A stretch of 64,000 bases of DNA from Metabacillus bambusae (GCF_017497975.1 NZ_JAGDEL010000014.1:62001-126000), one strand, 5' to 3'. Positions 35,562 through 45,295 are shown, numbered from the stretch's first letter. The notes: generated by a model not told the origin, from the letters alone. Translations and numbers: made by a program.

Positions 35562-36518
35562 TTACCAAAGTCCTTGACCAGATAATTTCTTAGCAAACTT
35601 ATTAACTGCTACCAATAAAATTAAGTTAATAACAGCGTTAAACAATCCAACTGCTGCAGCAAAGCTATATTGAGCTTGCTGTAAACCCATCTTATAAACA
35701 TATGTTGGAATAATTTCAGCTGCTGGTTGGTTTAAAGGTGTTTGTAATAAGTAAGCCTTTTCAAAACCGATATTCATCATATTCCCTACTGACAAGATTA
35801 GTAGAATGACTGCTGTTGGCATAATTGCCGGGATATCAACATGTAAAATCCGATGCCATTTGTTCGCTCCATCCATTACGGCTGCCTCGTGTAGCTCAGG
35901 GCTTACACCCGCAAGAGCTGCAAGATAAATAATCGCCGCCCATCCTGTTTCCTGCCATACACTTGATCCAATATATAACGGTTTAAACCATTCTGGTTTA
36001 GACATAAAAGAAATGGATTCCCCGCCAAATATCATAATCATATTATTGATAAGTCCATTATTTGAAAAGAAAACATAAATCATACCAGATAGTACAACTA
36101 CAGAAATGAAATGAGGAGCATATACAACTGTTTGAACAAAGCGTTTATACTTCTCATGCCTAATTTGATTCATCATTAGGGCCAGAATGATTGGAAGAGG
36201 AAATCCTATGATTAGCTGTAGGCCACTAAGTCCAAGTGTGTTTTTGATCAAAGTCCAAAACTGGTAAGAATCGAAAAAACGCTCAAAGTGTTTAAATCCT
36301 ACCCAAGGACTCCCCATAATTCCTTGCGTTGCTATAAAATCCTTAAATGCAATTAATACCCCATACATTGGGTAGTAATGAAAAACGATAAAATAAATAA
36401 GAGCTGGCAATAAAAATAAATAGAGCTGGTAATTGTTTAACATTTTTTTGAATTGTAGCTTTTTATTAGCCTTTGCATGAGTATCTAAAGATGGTAGCGT
36501 CCTTACCTCAGCTTTCAT
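35562..36518 (-). CDS. ABC sugar permease (LplB-like)
   Basis: A 318-residue permease with six helices. The motif YLFLLPALIYFIVFHYYPMYG at residues 32-52 and the EAA loop ELHEAAVMDGANKWHRILHVDIPAI near 215 are typical of LplB. It is the first gene of the five-gene importer-fructanase operon and follows a leader of about 170 bases from a consensus promoter embedded in the LacI operator. Confidence 0.93.
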   Translation of the reverse strand: MKAEVRTLPSLDTHAKANKKLQFKKMLNNYQLYLFLLPALIYFIVFHYYPMYGVLIAFKDFIATQGIMGSPWVGFKHFERFFDSYQFWTLIKNTLGLSGLQLIIGFPLPIILALMMNQIRHEKYKRFVQTVVYAPHFISVVVLSGMIYVFFSNNGLINNMIMIFGGESISFMSKPEWFKPLYIGSSVWQETGWAAIIYLAALAGVSPELHEAAVMDGANKWHRILHVDIPAIMPTAVILLILSVGNMMNIGFEKAYLLQTPLNQPAAEIIPTYVYKMGLQQAQYSFAAAVGLFNAVINLILLVAVNKFAKKLSGQGLW

Positions 36519-36694
36519 ATCCTTTCCTCACTTTCAAATTGTTTTTTTATTGCTTATTATCTTCATAACTATCGATCTTACAAGAAAGAGAATTACATAT
36601 AGTAACAGCTTTCCTTATCACCATTTTTCACGCCCTACATGCTTACAAAATGACCTAAGCGTAAAACCTAAAATTTTATGTAATCCCTTACAAA

Positions 36695-36743
36695 GAATTA
36701 TATGTCATCCGGTTTCATATGTCAACCGGATGACATATAATTC
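36695..36743. promoter_or_regulatory. Perfect 20-bp inverted repeat: LacI-type operator of the importer operon
   Basis: The arms at 36695-36714 and 36724-36743 are exact complements (GAATTATATGTCATCCGGTT), separated by nine bases. Inside, ATGTCAACCGGATGACAT (36719-36736) has the CCGG-centred symmetry of LacI-family sites. The whole repeat spans the -35 and -10 boxes, so a bound repressor would exclude polymerase. No T-run follows in either direction, so it is not a terminator. Confidence 0.85.
36697..36725 (-). promoter_or_regulatory. Consensus SigA promoter of the importer-fructanase operon
   Basis: On the minus strand TTGACA (36720-36725), 17-base spacer, TATAAT (36697-36702), both perfect. 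It lies wholly within the inverted repeat. Confidence 0.9.
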
Positions 36744-36788
36744 AAAAAAATTTTATGGGTTTGATTTACTGTTTTATGAGAAAGCTTG

Positions 36789-36808
36789 AGTGGGATGATT
36801 CACCCACT
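36789..36808 (-). terminator. Weak hairpin after lacI 1
   Basis: AGTGGG and CCCACT pair around an eight-base loop just after the regulator stop. Without a T-run, termination would be partial, so some read-through into the importer operon is possible. Confidence 0.4.
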
Positions 36809-36814
36809 TACTTT

Positions 36815-37798
36815 CTACGTCGTTTCACTATCAATAAGCTTTACAGGTAAGATCGTTTCTAGTTGAATGTCATCATGCTGACCATCTATTTGTTGGATTA
36901 ATATTTCAACCGCCTTTTCAGCGATTTCCTTTATGGGTTGTTCCACTGTACTTAATTCAGGTAATAACAATCTTGTTGTCTCAGTACCATCATAACCTAT
37001 GATTTTCAGATCAGCCGGGATGTTAATCTTCCTTTTTTTAGCTTCTCTTATTACTTTTGAAGCGATTAAATCATCACTAGCAAAAATACCATCAACTTGA
37101 GGATTTTCATTAAATAGCCTTATTATTATCTCTTGAACTGTTTCCACAGTTGCTCTATATGGGAATTCATATGTTATAGGGTTCAAGTGATTACTTTTCA
37201 TCACATCCTCATAAGCCCTTCTTCTCAAGTTTGCTGGAGTCTCTAAAAAGTCTGGACCATTTATGTGAAATATATGTTTACATCCTTTATCAAGTAATAG
37301 TTGAGTAGCTTGCTTACCACCATTGTAATTATCACTTGAAACAACAGGGATTGTGCTTGATAAGTAGCGATCAATTCCGACAACTGGCAGTTTTGGTATG
37401 TCATATTCCTCAATTCCCCTATTATGTGCTCCAGCAATTATTCCATCAACTTGATTTCTTTGGAGCATTTTTACATAGTTTGTCTCTTTATCTTCACGAT
37501 TTTGACTGTTGCAAAGTAAAACCTTATACCCTAAAGATGCACATGTATTTTCCAAATGAAAAATAAGCTGACCGTAAAAGGGGTTATTTGTTGTTGGGAA
37601 AATAAGACCTATTAAATGTGTTTTCTTAATGAATAGTGACCTCGCAACTTCATTAGGAAAATAATTTAAATATTCCATTGATTCCTGAACCTTTTTTCTC
37701 GTTTTTTCACTTATATATCCGCGATTATTTAATACTCTAGAAACAGTTGTTGGTGAGACACCAGCATGTTTGGCAACGTCTTCAATTTTCGGTTTCAC
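36815..37798 (-). CDS. LacI-family regulator 1 (of the importer operon)
   Basis: A 327-residue LacI/GalR regulator. The N-terminal helix-turn-helix and hinge are IEDVAKHAGVSPTTVSRVLNNRGYISEKTR and NYFPNEVARSL. The sugar-binding domain follows from residue 60 (HLIGLIFPTTNNPFYG, GIIAGAHNRG, GIFASDDLIA, IIGYDGTE). The frame extends 35 codons upstream, but GGAAGGAGG lies six bases before the GTG at 37798, which gives the normal start. It is next to, and on the same strand as, the importer operon, whose promoter carries the 20-bp inverted repeat. It is expected to repress that operon until a fructose-containing oligosaccharide binds. Confidence 0.92.
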   Translation of the reverse strand: MKPKIEDVAKHAGVSPTTVSRVLNNRGYISEKTRKKVQESMEYLNYFPNEVARSLFIKKTHLIGLIFPTTNNPFYGQLIFHLENTCASLGYKVLLCNSQNREDKETNYVKMLQRNQVDGIIAGAHNRGIEEYDIPKLPVVGIDRYLSSTIPVVSSDNYNGGKQATQLLLDKGCKHIFHINGPDFLETPANLRRRAYEDVMKSNHLNPITYEFPYRATVETVQEIIIRLFNENPQVDGIFASDDLIASKVIREAKKRKINIPADLKIIGYDGTETTRLLLPELSTVEQPIKEIAEKAVEILIQQIDGQHDDIQLETILPVKLIDSETT

Positions 37799-38042
37799 AT
37801 TAAACCTCCTTCCATGTTTCATTTTTAGAAAAGTGATATAAACTTTAAATAATGTAAATATATAGTATTTGAATTCTTTATTTTCCGATAATAATCTTAC
37901 CATATTTTAAGATGAAAGCGACAATACTATTTTTTAATACTATCTTCTAAGGAAAATGAATAGGTTCTGTAAAACGTTCCTAGCAAGTTTAAACATCTAG
38001 AAAATAAATCGTGAATTCCATTTCGAACTAAATTTATAAAAA

Positions 38043-38069
38043 ACCTTTCTGAACTAGCATCAGAAAGGT
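38043..38069 (-). terminator. Terminator after the double-GH32 gene
   Basis: ACCTTTCTGA and TCAGAAAGGT pair around seven bases. On the minus strand six or seven T follow. Confidence 0.9.
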
Positions 38070-38115
38070 CATTAAAACAGCATTTATTGAAAACTCTTTT
38101 TTATTTTAACGCCAT

Positions 38116-41100
38116 TTATTTCCTATCTCCATCTTTCTTCTCTTTCTTCTCTTTCTTCTTTTTGTCCTTGCTTATTGGTTCTTCTGGATTAGAATCTTCT
38201 CCTCCTTCAATATGAACAGGTACATTTACGTCATCTAGATTAATATGGCCCCAGCCTCCAGTATGCTGATCAACTAGTTGAAGATATAGCTCTTCACCTA
38301 AAAATTCTGATGCATCCCAGCGTACACGACGATATGCTTCACCATTATGACCAGTTGCTTTTTTCACTATTTCATTTGTTTGCGCATCTACAAGAGCAAA
38401 ATATAATAGTTGCTCATCAGCACCACCTGATGTTAAGAAATCAATTTGACCATCACCACCAAGTGTGAAGGTTTCTGATTTCATTATTCCTGTTGCAGAA
38501 TCTCCGCCATGATCTGGATGGAAGCCCCATAGATGGTTTCGATTAGGATCTGTTGAAGTTGTAGCTTGCCCGAATGGACCACCCCAGCCCCAATCATTTT
38601 TGTTTGTAATGTGGTCATTTGTAAAGGAATTTCCTTCTACAATTGTCCATCCCGACAAATCACCGGATTGAAAATCGTGATTCGTTAACTCACCATGTGG
38701 AATTTCTTCTTGTTCGGACTCATCCCCATAAAATGCTGGTACAACGTTGTCACTATATGCTGAGCCCAGTTCGTGTATCTCCATTGCTACAATCTTAGCT
38801 GTACCATTTTGACTCCATAGTTCTATTCCGATAGCATCTGCTCTTGTTGGATATGCTCTTGTCGTTATACTTTTTTTATCATTGGCATAGGCCTCAATCA
38901 TTGATCGATCTAGGTAAATATGAAGCTTTAGATTTTCACCATCAAGAGAAAGTGTTCCCTTACTACTTGTTTTTGCAATATCAGGGTCTAAACTCATTTT
39001 AGTAGCGTCCACTCCAAATTGTTCAGAAGCTTCATCAAAATATAAATTTACTTCCTCTGAAGAATCTGATGATTGACGTACTTTAATACCATATTTTTCA
39101 TCAGAGTTCGCTTTAACCTCAAGAGTAATTTCTAACATATCACCCTTTATATTAGCTAATTGTTCATTCGCTTTTGAAATCGTTTTATTTTCAAGGTCTA
39201 ATAGATTTTCACCACGAAGCGTACTTAATTCATTAATTGGCTCTATTCCAAGCTCACCGTTTTCTAATAGAGACAATTCTAATGGCAAACCAGCGTTATG
39301 GGCCCATCCAGCATCAAAATGCTGCTCATCTGTTCTTCGGTCTTGAGCAATACTAAATAAAATTGAACGTCCATTTTCATCAATCATCCCACTTGGCCCT
39401 GTAAAATGCTCACCATAATCAAATAACTTTGGCTCTTCATGATCAGGTATAAAACGATTGGTTTCTTTGTCCCATGAACCAATCCAATGGTATACATATT
39501 TTACGTTATGTTCACTGTAGTTTTTAAACCATGGATTAATAAAAAATGCATATTTTTGTTCACCGTTAGCATCCTTTCCGATCGGCAGAAACACTGGTAA
39601 TTCCCATACATCACCTGTCTTAGGATGTGCTTTTGAATCACCTACAAAGAAAGGCCCTTTATATTCCCAATTTTCTAGATCCTGAGATGTGTAAAGTAAG
39701 GCTGTCCCTCCAACATTCTCAATACCCGAGCCAACAATTTGATACCACGTATCACCGTCTTTCCAAACAAATGGATCACGGAATTGACCATACATAACAG
39801 TCCCTTCCTCTGCTGGCAAATTAGGCTCTTGAATTGTTACAGGTTTTGGTAGCATATCCCAATCCTTAAGCATTGGATCTGTTACATCAACTGGTTTTGC
39901 TAAACCTGTCATTTGGTTTGGTGTTTTGCTATCATCCCCTGCAGTAAAAAATAGAACGGGATCACCATTTTTATCAAAATGTGCTGCACCTGACCATACA
40001 CCATCCGGCGAAACTCCTGATGGGGCTAAAGCTACTGGTGCATCTTCCCAATGAACCATATCATCACTTACCGCATGCCCCCAATGAATTTGGTGCCAAT
40101 AAGGTCCTTGCGGGTTATGCTGATAAAAAATATGATATTTTCCGTTATACTTAAACGGAGCGTGTGGTTCATTCATCCAATGACCAGGTGAAAGAAAATG
40201 AAACTGTGGTCTATAACGATCACCATCATATACACTTCGATCAAAAGATAAATCCGGGCTAGGCAATTGCCCCTCATTGTTTTCTATTACTTGATTATAA
40301 TTTGATTTTATTACTTCATCTGTTAAAGATTTATTATAAATTTTTAATTCATCAATCATTCCGTTAAACATATTCGCAGTAAACGAACTTAATACGGCAG
40401 CTGTATTATGTTTACCTATTAACAAATCATTTTCAGTAGCATTTATGGAGGCATTTTCTGGAGTTTCTACTTCTCCAACTAGCTCACCATTTAAAAAGAG
40501 CTTCATTTTTTGCTTATCTTGATCAAATGTGGCAACGACATATGACCATTTATCTTTTTCAAGTGGTTTATCATCTGCAGCCCACACCTCTTTCCATTCT
40601 CCATTTATACCTGCTTGAAACGACCATTTGCCATGACGGCCCATTCCTAAAATATAGCCTTCGCCTTTAGCCTTGTTATGCTGATTTACAATAGCCGAAA
40701 GTTGACCAAGATCACCCCATTCATATGACCGTGGTGCTACCCAAGCTTCTATTGTTAGTGCATCATTAGGCTGTCTTGATTTCGATACAGGTTGTTTAAC
40801 ATAAGTAGAATATCCATCAAATAAAAGCGCATTGTTTATTACCCCTTTTCTCCAAAGTGGATCACTTGATGGTTTATATACTGCATCTGTAAAGACATAT
40901 TCCACTTTTAGTTCTTCATTTTTGACTACATCACGAATGGTATTACCTTCGTTTTCGTCGAAATTCCAATGGCTTAAAATCCCCCGATTTTCTACTTGAA
41001 AATCATCCACATTTATATGACCAAAGCCTCCCGTATGTTGATCAACAACCTTGATATAAACACCTTCACCTAAGTAGTCCGCTGCATTCCAGGTAACACG

Positions 41101-43596
41101 TTCATATGTTTCTGATTCAGGCCCTGTTGCTTTAAATAACTCTTTTCCATCCGAAGCTCGGACTAGTGCAACATATAAATCATATTTTTTTTCACCATCG
41201 ACCTCATCACCGCCGCCGACTAAGAAAGAGATTTCTCCATTACCAGATAACTGAAAGGTATTTGATGTTAAACTTCCTGTTCTTTTATCTGCTTCTTCTG
41301 GCGCTGCTCCTTGAAAGCCCCATAAATGATAGTTCCCTTTATGTTCAAATGGAATTTTAGTATCCCAATAGGTTGCTTGATCTGTAACAGTTCCAGCAAA
41401 TGCATTTCCTTCAGCTGTCCAGCCTGTTAAGTCTCCTGTTTCAAACCCTGGGTTTAATAAGTTAATTTTTATTCTTTCTTCATCATTATAAACATGAAAA
41501 TCATCCACATTTATATGACCGAAGCCACCTGAGTGATAATCAACTACTTTCATATAAAGAGCTTCACCAATATACTCTGAAGCATCCCATTTTACTCTCC
41601 GATATTTTTCTGTATTTGCCCCAGTTGCCTTCATAAGTTCCTCACCAGTTGATGCTCGAACAAGTGAAACATACAACTTATTAACATCTTGTCCGCCGCC
41701 TACTAAAAAGTCAATTTCCCCATTGCCCTCTAGTACAAAGGCAGATGACCTCATGACACCTGTACGTAAATCTGACTTTTCATCACTTTTTGCACCTTGA
41801 AATCCCCAAGCATGATATGTACCTTCATGCTCAAAAGGACCACCCCAAAATTCTGTGGCATTTGAGACAGGTGCTCTAAACGCTGATCCAGTAACTTTCC
41901 ATCCAGATAAATCACCTGTTTCAAAATTAGGATTTTCGATTGAATTAGGAAGATTACCAACATCTATATCTTCTTGATTAGTAGTAAAGGTAGCTTCTTT
42001 CATCGGATAAAAAGCTAGTGAATTTAACGTCACCTCACCGTCTTTAGCAAATAAATCTATTTGTCTACTAGTTTCACTTGGAAAGATTTGATTTGTAAAT
42101 ACAGCTGTTCCTTCATCTGCAAATACCTCAACAGAAGAACGGTCGACTAGTAGTTTGATATTCAGGATTCCATCTTTCACAGTTAAATTTGTATGTTGAA
42201 TAGAGGGAAAGTCTTTATGAAAATCAGTCTTACCAGATTGAGTCCGGTCTACAGATAGTTTTTCTTCTGCGATATTATAAGAAACCGTTGTACTCTCATT
42301 TTCACTTTTACGTACACGAAACCCAAATTCATTCGCTGTTGCATCACTAAGATTAAATTCTGCATCAATCTCAAACATATCTGCTTCAACATCTTTTAAG
42401 ATATTTTCAGTAGAAATTTTCTTATTGGTTATTTTCACTTCTTTTGCAGTATCTCGTAAACTTTTTAATTCATTTACTGGTTGCTGTTTTAAAAAGATTC
42501 CTTCCTCCTTCTCAATTAATGACAGCTCACGTGGGATTGTCATAGCACCTCTCCATGGTGAAGTTGGAATTTGTCCAGCATATTGAGCAGGGTTATTCAT
42601 CCATCCTAACCATAGTTGACGACCATCTTCAGGTTGATTATATGTGTTGCTCCATGTAACAGCAGCGTAAAAATCCGCTCCGAAATCTGCCCACATAAAT
42701 TCTTCAGAATTTTCATCAGGGGTAAATGTTTTCCCATCAAAATTCCCAACATAGTAGTGCAAACCTGTTCCACCAGTTGGTGATGGGTTAATACTCACTG
42801 TCAACACCCATTTTGAACCTGTTTTGTTACCACTCGTGTCATAAACTGGCAACTCAAAAAGATCTGGACATTCCCATAAACCAAGTTCTGCTGCTTTTGG
42901 ATCGGAAAATCCACCAACTTTTGTCCATTCTAATAGATTACTAGATGAATAAAAATCAATTTGTTTCCCACTTGTTATAACAAAAATCCATTGGTTACTT
43001 TCCTCATGCCAAAAAACCTTCGGATCACGGAATACACCTGATCCACCATTACTTGCCTTCAAGTCATTAGGCATCGTAAGAATTGGATTTTCATTTAATG
43101 ATGTCCATGTTCGGCCATTATCCACACTATATGTAGCACTTACATGTTGATTATCTCCCCCATTTTCACTAGTATAAAGAGCGACCATTGGTGGATTTTC
43201 CTTTGTTCCTAAACCTGACGTATTATCATAATCAACAACAGCACTGCCTGACCAGGCAAAACCATTTTCATCTGGATAAATCGCAATCGGGTAATGCTCC
43301 CAGTTCACTAAATCCTTACTAATAGCATGACCCCAATACATTGGTCCCCAAACTTTATCAGTGGGATTATGTTGATAGAACAAGTGATATTCTCCGTTAT
43401 GGTACACCATTCCATTTGGGTCATTCATCCAATTTTTCAAAGGAGAAAAATGATATCCTGGACGATAATTTTCTTCATTTTCCACTGGAAGCGAAGCGGA
43501 GTTTACAGTCGCTAAATACGGGAAAAACAATTGGACCGTCAGTACGAAAATAAGAAACAAATGCAGAGGTTTCGTTCTTTTAATTTTTTGAAACAC
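38116..43596 (-). CDS. Giant secreted fructanase with two different GH32 modules
   Basis: The GTG at 43596 follows AAAAAGGTGAT and gives about 1826 residues; the upstream TTG frame (43635) overlaps a cre site and lacks a ribosome site. Residues below count from that TTG. Order: signal peptide (to about 48); GH32-1 (56-550; WMNDPNG, FRDPKVFW, WECPDLFELP); two sandwich repeats starting NPNFETGDLSGW and NPGFETGDLTGW (565-718, 722-878); LamG (about 880-1118); GH32-2 (from about 1130; WMNEPHAP, FRDPFVW, VWELPVFLP); a third repeat (DFQSGDLSGW, 1648-1808); a lysine-rich tail without LPXTG. GH32-1 looks like an ordinary exo-fructanase, GH32-2 belongs to the WMNEPHAP subgroup, and the repeats are probably carbohydrate-binding. 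LacI 2 operators and a cre lie upstream. It probably acts outside the cell on levan or inulin. Confidence 0.88.
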   Translation of the reverse strand: MFQKIKRTKPLHLFLIFVLTVQLFFPYLATVNSASLPVENEENYRPGYHFSPLKNWMNDPNGMVYHNGEYHLFYQHNPTDKVWGPMYWGHAISKDLVNWEHYPIAIYPDENGFAWSGSAVVDYDNTSGLGTKENPPMVALYTSENGGDNQHVSATYSVDNGRTWTSLNENPILTMPNDLKASNGGSGVFRDPKVFWHEESNQWIFVITSGKQIDFYSSSNLLEWTKVGGFSDPKAAELGLWECPDLFELPVYDTSGNKTGSKWVLTVSINPSPTGGTGLHYYVGNFDGKTFTPDENSEEFMWADFGADFYAAVTWSNTYNQPEDGRQLWLGWMNNPAQYAGQIPTSPWRGAMTIPRELSLIEKEEGIFLKQQPVNELKSLRDTAKEVKITNKKISTENILKDVEADMFEIDAEFNLSDATANEFGFRVRKSENESTTVSYNIAEEKLSVDRTQSGKTDFHKDFPSIQHTNLTVKDGILNIKLLVDRSSVEVFADEGTAVFTNQIFPSETSRQIDLFAKDGEVTLNSLAFYPMKEATFTTNQEDIDVGNLPNSIENPNFETGDLSGWKVTGSAFRAPVSNATEFWGGPFEHEGTYHAWGFQGAKSDEKSDLRTGVMRSSAFVLEGNGEIDFLVGGGQDVNKLYVSLVRASTGEELMKATGANTEKYRRVKWDASEYIGEALYMKVVDYHSGGFGHINVDDFHVYNDEERIKINLLNPGFETGDLTGWTAEGNAFAGTVTDQATYWDTKIPFEHKGNYHLWGFQGAAPEEADKRTGSLTSNTFQLSGNGEISFLVGGGDEVDGEKKYDLYVALVRASDGKELFKATGPESETYERVTWNAADYLGEGVYIKVVDQHTGGFGHINVDDFQVENRGILSHWNFDENEGNTIRDVVKNEELKVEYVFTDAVYKPSSDPLWRKGVINNALLFDGYSTYVKQPVSKSRQPNDALTIEAWVAPRSYEWGDLGQLSAIVNQHNKAKGEGYILGMGRHGKWSFQAGINGEWKEVWAADDKPLEKDKWSYVVATFDQDKQKMKLFLNGELVGEVETPENASINATENDLLIGKHNTAAVLSSFTANMFNGMIDELKIYNKSLTDEVIKSNYNQVIENNEGQLPSPDLSFDRSVYDGDRYRPQFHFLSPGHWMNEPHAPFKYNGKYHIFYQHNPQGPYWHQIHWGHAVSDDMVHWEDAPVALAPSGVSPDGVWSGAAHFDKNGDPVLFFTAGDDSKTPNQMTGLAKPVDVTDPMLKDWDMLPKPVTIQEPNLPAEEGTVMYGQFRDPFVWKDGDTWYQIVGSGIENVGGTALLYTSQDLENWEYKGPFFVGDSKAHPKTGDVWELPVFLPIGKDANGEQKYAFFINPWFKNYSEHNVKYVYHWIGSWDKETNRFIPDHEEPKLFDYGEHFTGPSGMIDENGRSILFSIAQDRRTDEQHFDAGWAHNAGLPLELSLLENGELGIEPINELSTLRGENLLDLENKTISKANEQLANIKGDMLEITLEVKANSDEKYGIKVRQSSDSSEEVNLYFDEASEQFGVDATKMSLDPDIAKTSSKGTLSLDGENLKLHIYLDRSMIEAYANDKKSITTRAYPTRADAIGIELWSQNGTAKIVAMEIHELGSAYSDNVVPAFYGDESEQEEIPHGELTNHDFQSGDLSGWTIVEGNSFTNDHITNKNDWGWGGPFGQATTSTDPNRNHLWGFHPDHGGDSATGIMKSETFTLGGDGQIDFLTSGGADEQLLYFALVDAQTNEIVKKATGHNGEAYRRVRWDASEFLGEELYLQLVDQHTGGWGHINLDDVNVPVHIEGGEDSNPEEPISKDKKKKEKKEKKDGDRK

Positions 43597-43620
43597 GCCA
43601 TCACCTTTTTCTTGAATTTT

Positions 43621-43634
43621 TGGTAACGCTTTCA
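43621..43634. promoter_or_regulatory. cre site at the start of the double-GH32 gene
   Basis: The minus strand reads TGAAAGCGTTACCA, 13 of 14 positions of the CcpA consensus. It lies between the operators and the GTG start. Confidence 0.75.
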
Positions 43635-43732
43635 ATATTGATCAAAAAAATATTTTTCTTGAATAATAATGATCTTGATTTGCTACTAACGACATAAATA
43701 AGTTCTAGGATCATCCTTCATTGTTTTCACTA

Positions 43733-43754
43733 TTTACGTAATCGATTACGTAAA
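43733..43754. promoter_or_regulatory. Perfect 22-bp palindromic operator (LacI 2)
   Basis: The core is TTACGTAATCGATTACGTAA, extended by one matching base on each side. The central CG is typical of LacI-family sites. It lies upstream of the double-GH32 gene and downstream of lacI 2. Confidence 0.85.
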
Positions 43755-43958
43755 CTCAGAAAAACAACTTGATTCTTCAAGCTCTAAAGTTCCTACACCT
43801 TTCCTTAGATAGGAAACATACCATTAACACCCCCTTTAGTTACACCAATGACTTTATTTCTTGAAAATCTTTCAACTTTTCCTGTTAAACTATCAACCTC
43901 ACCTAATAATCTTTCAACTTTTGCAATTAATCCATCATTAGACAAGATTTACATTATA

Positions 43959-43986
43959 TAATCGTTTACGTAATCGATTTAATGAA
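43959..43986. promoter_or_regulatory. Overlapping LacI 2 operator pair
   Basis: TAATCGTTTACGTAATCGAT is the same arrangement as at 49606-49625 (one base different). It contains two overlapping operator centres. The remaining sequence of 43636-44041 shows no gene. Confidence 0.7.
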
Positions 43987-44041
43987 AGATTCAATACTGA
44001 TATCTTCTTATATCAGTATTGATATGAAAACGTAAATTGGA

Positions 44042-45070
44042 TTAAACAGATTTGCGAATAACGATTTCTGTTGACAGACGGTATTCCTGAAATGACTTTT
44101 CAGGATTATTAATTCTCTCTAATAGTGCCTCTCCTGCGGTAACACCTAGTTCAAATGCCGGCTGCTTAATAACAGTTAAAGGAGGAGTAGTAATTTTTGC
44201 CCAATCATAATCATCATAACCAATGACAGCTAGTTCCTCAGGAATTTTTGTTTCGCTTTCCTGTAAATATGCCATAGCCCCCATTGTCATGACATTATTT
44301 GCAACAAGTAATGCTGTAATCTTTTCTTTTTCCATTAGTTCTTTTGTTAGTTTATAACCTGTATCAAAACTTGCATCTCCGATTTTGATAAGTGATTGCA
44401 ATACAGGAATGTTGTGTTCTTCTAGTTCTCTTTTATAGCCACAAAGACGTTCATCACTAGTTGAAAGTCCTAATGCTCCCGATATATAGCCTATTTTTTT
44501 ATGTCCCTTTTGGAAAAGTAACTTAACAGCTTCATTTGTCCCTTGAAAGTTATCAACTACGACACAGTCTCCATCATATCCTTGAGGCTTTCGATCAATA
44601 AAAACAACTGGATAAGTTCCACTTAATGTATTCTCTAAATATGATTGATCCGTACCTGTAGGAGCCATAATTAATCCGTCGATTAACTGAGCATTATATG
44701 CTTTAATTTGTTCTTCCTCATTTTCCGGTTGTTCATTTGAGTTACTCAAAATCAAATTATAGCCGTGCTCTTTTAATTTATTTTCAATTCCTTGGGCGAT
44801 TGACATAAAGAAAAAATTTGAGGTGTCTGAACCCATTACTGGAATGAGGAGCCCGATTGTTTTTGATTTAGAACTTCTTAAGCTCCGTGCTGCAGAATTT
44901 GGCCGGTAGTCAAGCTCTTTCATCGCTTGGATGACTTTTACCTTTGTTTCTTCGGCAACAAAACGCGTTTGATTAATTACATGAGAAACTGTCGCTGTAG
45001 AAACTCCTGCTTTTTCAGCTACATCTTTCATGCTAGCTGCGGGTTTTTCTCCGCCTTTTACACCATACAT
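44042..45070 (-). CDS. LacI-family regulator 2 (fructan utilisation)
   Basis: A 342-residue LacI/GalR regulator. The helix-turn-helix is MKDVAEKAGVSTATVSHVINQTRFVAEETK, with the hinge RPNSAARSLRS. The effector domain shows IGLLIPVMGSDTSNFFF, GLIMAPTGTDQ, VVVDNFQGTNEA and VIGYDDYDWA. The ATG at 45070 has GAGG seven bases upstream. Operators with the core GTAATCGATTAC lie before the double-GH32 gene, before the orphan binding protein and, as a half-site, before its own gene. It therefore probably controls the 38-49 kb genes and itself. It is distinct from LacI 1, whose site is CCGG-centred. Confidence 0.92.
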   Translation of the reverse strand: MYGVKGGEKPAASMKDVAEKAGVSTATVSHVINQTRFVAEETKVKVIQAMKELDYRPNSAARSLRSSKSKTIGLLIPVMGSDTSNFFFMSIAQGIENKLKEHGYNLILSNSNEQPENEEEQIKAYNAQLIDGLIMAPTGTDQSYLENTLSGTYPVVFIDRKPQGYDGDCVVVDNFQGTNEAVKLLFQKGHKKIGYISGALGLSTSDERLCGYKRELEEHNIPVLQSLIKIGDASFDTGYKLTKELMEKEKITALLVANNVMTMGAMAYLQESETKIPEELAVIGYDDYDWAKITTPPLTVIKQPAFELGVTAGEALLERINNPEKSFQEYRLSTEIVIRKSV

Positions 45071-45190
45071 ACTATTACCTCATATAATTAGTTTAGATTA
45101 TGAAATAGATCTTGTCGGTACATTTCATTCTTTGTTTTGTATAAAGCCTGTGCTAGTTTATACTCTTTAAAAGTAAACTTTCATCTATAA

Positions 45191-45212
45191 AAAGCAAACG
45201 ATTACCTACTCG
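45191..45212. promoter_or_regulatory. Probable LacI 2 autoregulatory half-operator
   Basis: GCAAACGATTACCTACTCG resembles one side of the LacI 2 sites (CAAACGATTAC is also present on the minus strand at 49606-49616). It lies about 120 bases before the lacI 2 start. Confidence 0.5.
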
Positions 45213-45295
45213 TTTCATTTAACATTATTACAACTTGAAAGCCCTGTCAATAATTAAAGAAATATACTAAATAACGACTATTAAAGGGGTTTAAT

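Noticed and set aside
36695-36743. Inverted repeat as a transcription terminator
   Set aside because: No T-run follows on either strand, and a perfect promoter lies inside it. The operator reading is better.
43597-43635. TTG at 43635 as the start of the giant fructanase
   Set aside because: It overlaps a cre site and has no ribosome binding site. The GTG at 43596 has a good one.
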